NCBI GenBank assembly: GCA_023897205.1 | Contig: JAHWDD010000001.1 | Location: forward strand, 3,038,001 to 3,102,000 | Source of the DNA: Exophiala sp. HKRS030 | Taxonomy: Eukaryota > Ascomycota > Eurotiomycetes > Chaetothyriales > Herpotrichiellaceae | DNA: 64,000 nt | Reading direction: 5' to 3' | Shown: piece by piece, positions 57,043-64,000 of the stretch | Position numbering within the stretch: position 1 is the first letter of the stretch | How the letters are laid out: each line of letters opens with the position of its first letter | The notes under the pieces: generated by a model | Databases searched by the model: none | What the model was told of the DNA's origin: nothing | What the model saw: only the letters and a program-made list of their open reading frames with translations | Made by a program: the position numbers and the translations under genes

Positions 57043-58719
57043 ATGGCAAAAGAACCTCAACACTCTGATCAGCAAGAGACATCTAATGACCTGAATCCCT
57101 TGTTTGACGGTTCGAGTCCTCTTCATGACCTTCTTGAGCGTCGAACTATCTTTGCTGCCCTTGACTCATTCTAGTAAGTCGACTTTATTGATTTAACGTG
57201 CATGATATCATGGCCTACGGGTCAGCCAGGCGCCCTCGATGTGGAATCATATGGGAATATCTATATAGACAGATGGTATATAGGTATCTGTCAAGACTCG
57301 TCGCACGAAATATCTACTCCTGTCAGGACATTGTATCACTCACGACCTGGAAATTATGCCCTATCGAGCTCAACAGACAGCACTGACTTTCGTCAACCCA
57401 GCCAATATCGAAAAAATGCCCACTACAACACTACTCACCGACGGCGACAGAACCTGTATGCACTGCCTTCATCACAGTGGAACATGCTCGCTGAACCACC
57501 GTTTTCGATGCTTGACACGTTGAGTGCCGTCGACGACGCAATCGACGACAATGCCGACCTAGCCGATGCAATTTTGCAGTTGGGATTGAATTCATTCGGC
57601 TTGGACGAACAACCACCGAAGCCAACAGCGGCTATCAGAGACACATCTTCGACCATGAATTGGCGTTCACATGCCAAAGCTGGCGACTTGGCAAAAGCCC
57701 ACTCGACGATCCGGCAATTCTATCGAGATTGGTCGCACGAAGGGTTCAAAGCCGAAGTCGAACCAATTCTGACCATCGTCGTCGCAGACCTCGAAGCGTA
57801 TCTTCCTTCTCCATTGTCATCATCACTATCAGCTTCCTCTTCTTCATCTCCCTCTGGCAACGGCTCAACCTTAGCGTCAGTTCTTCTGCCTGGTGCTGGT
57901 CTAGGCCGAATCCTCTTCGAGTTATGCATGAAAGGCTACTATGTCACCGGCAACGAGATTTCATACCACCAACTGCTCGCGAGCAACTTCATTCTCAACG
58001 CGACAGACCACGCGGATCAATACGCGATCTACCCGTTCGCCACTACGTTCACAAATCTAACCTCACGCGCGAACCAGCTCAAACGCGTCACCATTCCCGA
58101 TGTGCACCCAGCCACAGCCTTCTCAGAAGAGTCGTCTAATACCACGAACACGTCACCCTCACCTCCGCACGGCGAGATGAACATGACAGCCGGCGATTTC
58201 GTGCTCTCGTACTCCGGCCCGGACACGCGAGAATCCTTCGATGCCGTCGTCAGCGTCTTCTTCATCGACACTGCACCGAATCTGATCCGCTACATCGAAA
58301 CAGTGTGGAACTGCCTCCGCCCAGATGGCGTATGGATCAACATCGGCCCATTACTGTGGCATTTCGATAACCGCGTCCATGACAAAGACTCCGACGCAGA
58401 TGGAGATACAGAGGGACATGACCATGACCGTGACCATGACCATGACGAGCAATCCCAGTCACAACACCAACACCCACACCCTTCTCCACAGCTTCCTCAG
58501 GACCAGGACCAAGGGATCGGCAACCCGGGGTCGATGGAACTCAGCGACGACGAAGTCATGCACCTACTCCGCCGGCTCGGCTTCGAAGTGCTAACACACG
58601 AGATCCTCGACCGTGCACCAGGGTCGAGCGATGCGTTTGGCTACATGCAAGATCCGAATAGTCTGTTGCAGAATCGATATCGCTGTAGCCATTGGGTGGC
58701 GAGGAAGGTGGCGAGGTAG
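57043..58719 (+). CDS. N2227-like S-adenosylmethionine methyltransferase (carnosine N-methyltransferase family), two exons
   Basis: My model is exon 1 57043-57173 and exon 2 57402-58719, giving 482 residues. Exon 1 encodes the usual N-terminus and ends AALDSFY; exon 2 resumes QYRKNAHYNTTHRRRQ, the family's conserved continuation. The intron is 228 bp, the longest in the window. The SAM-binding loop is VLLPGAGLGRILFELCMKGY, followed by VTGNEISYHQLLASNFIL, then FDAVVSVFFIDTAPNLIRYI and the substrate-side DGVWINIGPLLWHF. Vertebrate and yeast (YNL092W) members methylate carnosine or anserine precursors; the fungal substrate is open. Two low-complexity inserts are odd: Ser-rich near residue 205 and a His/Asp/Gln-rich run (DHDRDHDHDEQ onward) between the last two conserved blocks. 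Confidence 0.9.
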
Positions 58720-59206
58720 TTACGATTATGATACGTGACTGGTGATTATGGCCAGCGAGGGACTGGAGAGGTTGAACTGTGCATGTATGTATGTGTGTAT
58801 GGGCTCTTGAGAGATGTCTATCTCAGATGCCTTGTAGATCGGCCCTTACACTTAATGCAGATTGGTCGTCTTGGTCTAAACTTGAAGTCTGCGGCATGGT
58901 AGGAAGGAGTGTGCGACTTAGAACTAACTACATTGATAAGAGATTTTGACCTATGTAGACACATGCGTATATCACTACCAGAAGAGAATCGAGATACATC
59001 GATAGGCTGGCTAAGAAAAAAAGGGATACCCATCCCTCAACTCCACATGTGTGAATCGTGTATAAACACATATCAAACCAAGCAAGAAGAGTAGCGGGAC
59101 GTTTCGCTTGATATACCATTTGTCGTCATCATCGCATCGAGATGCAAAAAAACTCGCAAAGTTCGAATTAAGCACAACAAGCGCCTTTGGCCTTTGGCCG
59201 CGCGCT
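58720..59206. other. Intergenic between convergent genes
   Basis: 3' flanks of the N2227 gene and the large unknown. Nothing is recognised. Confidence 0.5.
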
Positions 59207-62200
59207 CTACCTCGAACTCTCAGTGCTGTAAATGCCCGGGCGCTGCCTCTCCGCTTGCTGAATAGGCAAGACGATTCTCTTCCTCGGACCATGGGCATTG
59301 GCGTCGTCAATACCCTTTTGCGCCTGGCTTTGTGCACCGACGCCTTCGGCAACGACACCTATAGTGTATGCGCCGATACTCAGTGTGGTGGTCCATATCA
59401 CCAGGGTGCGTATTGCTCGTTTGACTCTGGCGCCGAAATCTCTGCTAGTCTTGCCATTTGAAGTAGGTCTTGCTTGGTGGGATTCTGTTGATGATTCTGG
59501 TTGATCATCAGAAGCCGAGGGACTTGGTCGAAGCTTGAGGAGGCTGTCTCGTGGGGAACGTAGTGTGCCAGAGAAGACTTCTTCTTGTCGCCGGATCTGA
59601 GGCGAGGACCTTTGTTCATTATATCGTGAGGTTGGTGGAGCAGTTGGAGCTGCCGGTCCAGGTACTGGGTTGATCTCTGAGGGTATTTCATCCAGGACCT
59701 TTGCTGCTTCTTTGGTCACGGATGCGGTCTCTGGAGGCGTATCTTTTGAGGCACCCGGTTGATCGGCTGTTCCAGGCGTGATAGTTGTCGTAGTACTAAG
59801 GGAATCTTTCTTCCTGAAAACCAGTATCTTCCTCCCGCTATGGTAGAGTTCATATCCCGCCTTGTCCAGAGTGCCAAAATAGGATAGAAAATCAGCAGCA
59901 CGATGAAGTTTCGCAAGAGCTTTGATGGGATCAACGATGGGGACTTCGTCGGTTAACGGACGATGGCTCATTTCTGTAGCATCAACATTCCCAGTCTTAC
60001 GATTATATGCTAATACCACAAATGGCGAGGTAAAAGAAGGGCTTCGCAGACTTTCGATTGGTGGAGGCTGTTCATCGTTCCACACTGGAGATTGTGATGG
60101 CGTAAAGATTGGCTCTGGCACTTCGGTAGGTTGCTGCTTTTTGACGCGGTTTGAAGCAGATAAGTCCACCTCCGCTTGCAATCCCTGCAATGCCGCTTTG
60201 CTTTTCTTCATTTCATCGACAAGTTTCGCGTACTTTGGTTCAAACTCGTTGATATGTCTGTCTACGACGGGATTGGTAACGACTCCAGGTTTCACACTCG
60301 CGGTGGACAGTGGATGCTGTTTCTGGGCATCTGATGGTTGTGTCTTGGTTGCAATTGAATCTTGCAACTCAGTCGAACTTGTGGTTGTTGAAACTGGCTG
60401 TCGATGCCTGGTGTTGATAAGGCCATACTCCTCTTCGTAAATAGCTTTTATATCTGCAGCAAGCTTCGAAATCTGCACATTCGTGGCGGTGACCTGCTCT
60501 TCTGCTTGTTGAGCCGCAGTCTTCAAAGACTCGGTGAGTTTTGACCGCTCTAGTTGGTCCTTCAAATATTCTTGGCTAGGAGTAGAGGGTGCCAAACTGG
60601 GCGTCTTGGTAGGCTTGTATATGGACGGGCTGTTCTCCAGTGCTTTTGCATCGAACTCCAGTGGATTGTTTAGATCGGGATTCTTGCTTATCCGTTCGTA
60701 CTTCTTGTAATTTTCGTTAAAGTTGGCCATGGACTTCATTGTTTTGGCGACAATGCCGCCAGGATATTCACGAAGATGGTTCCAGATATTATTGAGACCT
60801 TGAGTGACTTTTCTTGTGCTCGAAGGGGCAGTAGGTATGTCTTCTGTCTCGGCAAGTGCCTGTTGATGCGCAAATTCTGATTCCAATTTGGATCTGACAG
60901 ATTGCTTCTGCTGTTCGATTTCTTGCTTGGTGACTCGTGCACTCCTTGTAGAGGCACGAACATCGCTCGCTCGCAGTAAGTCGATGTCTTGTTCCACTTC
61001 GCAATTTGCCTTCGTCTCGAGAGCTGCCACGGAAACACGTTGGGATTCTGGCGCTGTGACCTTTTTGGATGCAGCAACATGGCGGTCAAGTGATGTTTCC
61101 AGCTTCGTGAGGTCATCGTTCACTACGTTTGTAGAGGTTGACTGAATTCGATCAAGAGCTGGTGTTAGTATACCCTGAGATTCCCGTGCGGGAACCTCAT
61201 GGGTAGCTACATCAGTGCTCGCAACCTTTGGCGAATCCGGCTTCGAGGAGCGGAAGCCTTCATTAACAAGCCAGTCCGAGGTTTGTTGTGCACCGTCACC
61301 CGTATGGGCAGAAGCTCTGGATGCGTATGTGGTGCCCGTAAACAAGGGACTATTGTCATCAGGCTCAGGAGATTCCCTTGACTTCTTTGGCAGCGCCGTG
61401 TCGTCTGACTTCTCACTAGCCTGGGAAGGATCCAGAGGCTCCGTATATAATGCTGTGGTGTCAATACTGCTACCTTTGACCTGGGACATGAGATACGCCA
61501 ATTCCGACTTTCTGGAACTCCCAAATCCCTTACTGGAACTTTCACTTTCGACATTGGTTGATTCCACTTTCTCTTGGTTGGAGCCATAACCATAGACCTT
61601 GTGAGGTTTATATGTCTTGACCGGAATATCAACTCCATGCTCGGAAAACAAAGACTCCAGGAATGGTTTCGAAGGCGCTGACTCCATAACGGGTTTGGTC
61701 TTTATTACCTTCCTCATAGTAATAGGGTCATACTCGTATTCATCTGCAACACTTGCATTTGAGGCGGAATTCTTTGGAGATACCGACGGCTGGGAAGGTG
61801 TTGAGGGAGAGTCGAATGCTTGTGCGCTGGGTGACATTGAATTCTCACGACGGTCCAGCTCGGGACTTTGTTCCTTCATCCGACCAGGAGTCAGGATCCA
61901 CGAGAAAGAAGTCCAGGACGAATTGTTGGTAGATGGTGGGCTTTGCAACTTTCTGCCGAATAGAGCGGCATATGGATCCCTTGCCACCTGACGATCAATG
62001 AACTTTTTGTACGATTCGAAATCCTTCGGATCCGGCCAATCGTTCTCAGAATTGGAGGCCGACGTTTGCTCTTTATCAGGCCTAGACGATTCTTGGTATC
62101 GCATCGAGGTAGACAGAGGGTGATTCGTTTGGTATCTGCCAATGAGGCATCTAGCTGCTCGCCATGACCATCGAGGAGTATCTTCTCGGTCCCACAGTGC

Positions 62201-62440
62201 TCTCCTACGCAAGACCTTTGAGTATTTGTACTTCATAATCTTCTCATGTCTCCTATTTGCTTCATTGAAGTATTCGTCGACGTTTGCTTGCCAGTCTCTG
62301 GGACGTCGATACCACCACAGCATGCGAATTTGTAGAGCATGAGTACGATTGACTTTGTCAACGGTAGATCGGAGGCATAGAGGGGTCTTCGAGGCCGATA
62401 TGGCAGCCAATTGGCCGCGATGAATGGTACGTACGGACAT
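59207..62440 (-). CDS. Large conserved fungal protein of unknown function, probably mitochondrial
   Basis: 1077 residues from the ATG at 62440; a GTG five codons upstream is not used. The N-terminus (MSVRTIHRGQLAAISAS) is basic and hydroxylated like a matrix presequence. It is followed by a Trp/Arg-rich block (IRMLWWYRRPRDWQANVDEYF). The middle is long, disordered and Ser/Thr-rich, with a conserved EYEYDPITMRKV motif near residue 240, a coiled-coil stretch around residues 670-690 and another near 770. A folded region, PFVVLAYNRKTGNV then AKLHRAADFLSYFGTLDKAG and KILVFRKKD, lies around residues 825-900. A membrane segment (AIRTLVIWTTTLSIGAYTIG) is close to the C-terminus. I recall similar unnamed proteins in other filamentous ascomycetes, but not a tested function. 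Confidence 0.78.
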   Translation of the reverse strand: MSVRTIHRGQLAAISASKTPLCLRSTVDKVNRTHALQIRMLWWYRRPRDWQANVDEYFNEANRRHEKIMKYKYSKVLRRRALWDREDTPRWSWRAARCLIGRYQTNHPLSTSMRYQESSRPDKEQTSASNSENDWPDPKDFESYKKFIDRQVARDPYAALFGRKLQSPPSTNNSSWTSFSWILTPGRMKEQSPELDRRENSMSPSAQAFDSPSTPSQPSVSPKNSASNASVADEYEYDPITMRKVIKTKPVMESAPSKPFLESLFSEHGVDIPVKTYKPHKVYGYGSNQEKVESTNVESESSSKGFGSSRKSELAYLMSQVKGSSIDTTALYTEPLDPSQASEKSDDTALPKKSRESPEPDDNSPLFTGTTYASRASAHTGDGAQQTSDWLVNEGFRSSKPDSPKVASTDVATHEVPARESQGILTPALDRIQSTSTNVVNDDLTKLETSLDRHVAASKKVTAPESQRVSVAALETKANCEVEQDIDLLRASDVRASTRSARVTKQEIEQQKQSVRSKLESEFAHQQALAETEDIPTAPSSTRKVTQGLNNIWNHLREYPGGIVAKTMKSMANFNENYKKYERISKNPDLNNPLEFDAKALENSPSIYKPTKTPSLAPSTPSQEYLKDQLERSKLTESLKTAAQQAEEQVTATNVQISKLAADIKAIYEEEYGLINTRHRQPVSTTTSSTELQDSIATKTQPSDAQKQHPLSTASVKPGVVTNPVVDRHINEFEPKYAKLVDEMKKSKAALQGLQAEVDLSASNRVKKQQPTEVPEPIFTPSQSPVWNDEQPPPIESLRSPSFTSPFVVLAYNRKTGNVDATEMSHRPLTDEVPIVDPIKALAKLHRAADFLSYFGTLDKAGYELYHSGRKILVFRKKDSLSTTTTITPGTADQPGASKDTPPETASVTKEAAKVLDEIPSEINPVPGPAAPTAPPTSRYNEQRSSPQIRRQEEVFSGTLRSPRDSLLKLRPSPSASDDQPESSTESHQARPTSNGKTSRDFGARVKRAIRTLVIWTTTLSIGAYTIGVVAEGVGAQSQAQKGIDDANAHGPRKRIVLPIQQAERQRPGIYSTESSR

Positions 62441-63278
62441 TGCTGACTCTATCACGTAGATATGTGACAGAGAAGTGCTTCGAGATATGTAATCAAGTGT
62501 TGATATGGTGATGATAGCGACAGAGGACGTTAAAGAACTCTCTTCATCCTACCAACATGTTGCTGGGGAAGAGATTTGTCACCTTTGTCTCGGGCCAGCC
62601 CACGTTATCGACACTGACAATGGCGATATCGACAGCAGGAGAGCAGCAAGGACCTGCACGGTCGTGTTCGAGGGAATCGTGCGAAGGGTGCGGTCAAGGC
62701 ATCAGCGGCGACGTTAAGCGTGAACCGTGATTAGGTGATTGGGATTGGGCAAAGTGAGGGGTAGATTTGCTGAGGAGGATAAGGTAATGAATGCATTGAT
62801 TAGCGAACCTCCGATAAGTGACACACCCGCGGAATCCCAAGCCCGTAGATTTCCCCCCACCTACTGTAGTTAATCCGGCACCTGGGTGCCAGGTAGTCAG
62901 CAGGGGCTTATAGGTGCTCCAGTTAAGACAAGAGCCTCTCATGGCCCTTCTCCGGGCACTTTCTCCAGGCACCAACTGTTGGTTCCAGGGACCTCCTAGC
63001 CTAGACAACTTAACTAAAGGGATCCATTATCCACAACGCGGGCAAATATTGACTCACACACCTCTCAATGCAGCAATCAATGCTTCAAGATTCAAGACAA
63101 TATACGAAGACGACAACTAGTCATGCCTTCAACTCCTGACCGATCCAATTCTGTCACGCCCTGCCTGTAACAAGGGACTGTTGCAATGCCTCGAGCCTCC
63201 AAGTCCATGAAAATTCATACACACATAATCAATCATTGTACACCCACTATCATCCATTCAACATACTCGGGATATCAC
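62441..63278. other. Intergenic, 5' of the large unknown and 3' of the Csm1/Pcs1 gene
   Basis: 838 bp with no supported gene. A minus-strand frame at 62694-63008 has no recognisable content. Confidence 0.45.
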
Positions 63279-64000
63279 TCATTCTTCCACTCGACGCTTC
63301 GTCAATGTATCAACAACCCTTCCATAGAATTTGGCCGCATTCTGACGCGCAAAAGTAATGTCTTCGGTGAGATAGCTCGGCATCAATTCAATCATCTCTC
63401 GGTCTCGATTGACATCAAGCATTGGCGTATATAAAAACTCGGTTTCCTCGAAGCTCGTCGTCTTCGCATCTTCGTGGTCGACATAAAGCTTGAAGTGTAA
63501 TGCTGCAAAGCTGTCAGTGTCTGTCTGAGATCTCATATTGAGCCGTTCATTTTAACACTTACTTCCATTTCTGCCCGTCTGCAAGCAATCATAAGTATCC
63601 CCTTCTTTCGTCTTGTGCACGCTCCGGATAATGAGACCTGTGAGGTCACTGTACAGATCTTCCTTCATTTGTGCAATTTGAGCAGCTTGTACGGCTTCGG
63701 CACTTCCCATCATCACCGGTCGCTGGACGCTAGCCTTAAAAGCACTGCCAGGAGGTTTGACATGCTCTGCCGGCGGTGCTGCTCGTGCAGCTGCCAGTTT
63801 GGCTTGGAGGGCCTTGACTTCGTTCTGGGCCAGGCTGAGAGCTTGTCCGAGCTCAGTGGCAGACTGACGGAGGTTGTTCACTTCTGTTTCCTGGCTCGCC
63901 ATCTGTTTCTTGAGCTTTCGTGCTTCTTGAATCTGTGGTGTCTGCGCTGCCAGCTCTTTCTTGAGCGACGCTATCAAGTCATTTGAGGCTTGTACAGTGG
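63279..64000 (-). CDS. Monopolin complex subunit Csm1/Pcs1, 3' part (runs off the window)
   Basis: My model is exon 63502-63279 and upstream exon 64000-63563, joined over a 60-bp intron (GTAAGT...TTGCAG), about 219 residues visible. The upstream exon is a coiled coil (LKKELAAQTPQIQEARKLKK, then heptads to about residue 80). It is followed by the globular Csm1 C-terminal domain: MKEDLYSDLTGLIIRSV, YDCLQTGRNG joined to TLHFKLYVD, FLYTPMLDVNRDREMIELMP and YLTEDITFARQNAAKFYGRV. Csm1/Pcs1 dimers clamp kinetochores or rDNA and suppress merotelic attachment. The 5' end lies beyond the right edge, so the N-terminal half is missing here. Confidence 0.88.

Noticed and set aside
57104..57122. tRNA B-box-like GGTTCGAGTCC
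   Set aside because: It lies in exon 1 of the N2227 gene and codes for DGSSP; no A box or cloverleaf surrounds it.

Overview
The window is nuclear chromosomal DNA from a filamentous ascomycete (Pezizomycotina). The evidence is short GT-AG introns (about 45-65 bp, several with a CTAAC/CTGAC-like branch site), a HET-domain protein, two Zn(II)2Cys6 regulators, a fungal PAP2 membrane protein and a monopolin Csm1/Pcs1-type gene. Composition looks near 50% G+C by eye. I cannot fix the class; Eurotiomycetes and Dothideomycetes both remain open.

Layout. 0.6-7.3 kb (-): BRR2, the U5 snRNP helicase, read in two frames. 7.8-9.6 kb (-): an F-box-like hypothetical. 10.3-13.3 kb (+): MSH1, mitochondrial MutS, tail-to-tail with BNA1 (-, 3-hydroxyanthranilate dioxygenase), which shares a promoter region with RCL1 (+, 18S rRNA processing). 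16.8-17.5 kb (-): a histidine phosphatase. 18.5-19.3 kb: a probable decayed gene with an alpha/beta-hydrolase-like motif. 20.1-21.6 kb (+): a three-exon PAP2 membrane protein. 22.2-24.4 kb (-): a HET-domain protein. 25.3-25.8 kb (+): a small hypothetical. 27.5-29.6 kb (+): a five-exon PWWP chromatin protein with one frame break. 31.3-32.8 kb (-): an ENV7/STK16-type kinase. 34.2-35.4 kb (+): a proline-rich hypothetical. 35.9-37.0 kb (-): a GRE2-like NAD(P) reductase. 37.8-41.0 kb (+): an EDEM/Htm1-like GH47 protein with a PA-like tail. 41.3-43.8 kb (-): a C6 regulator whose C-terminus lies in another frame. 45.3-46.7 kb (+): a DUF1479 protein. 48.0-50.6 kb (-): a second C6 regulator, four exons. 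50.6-56.0 kb: a gene-poor stretch. 56.1-56.6 kb (-): proteasome assembly chaperone 4. 57.0-58.7 kb (+): an N2227/carnosine N-methyltransferase. 59.2-62.4 kb (-): a large conserved unknown with a mitochondrial-looking N-terminus. 63.3 kb to the right edge (-): the 3' part of a Csm1/Pcs1 gene.

Most genes are unrelated housekeeping functions (splicing, mtDNA repair, rRNA processing, NAD synthesis, ER quality control, proteasome assembly, chromosome segregation), so I see no biosynthetic cluster or defence island. The most useful results are corrected exon structures and three places where a conserved protein continues in another frame (BRR2, the PWWP protein, the first C6 regulator). Two of these fit a single missing base exactly, which points to sequence errors or genuine lesions. 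I found no convincing previously undescribed system; the best candidates for unknown coding material are the fragments at 16.0-16.45, 18.5-19.3 and 54.8-55.9 kb.
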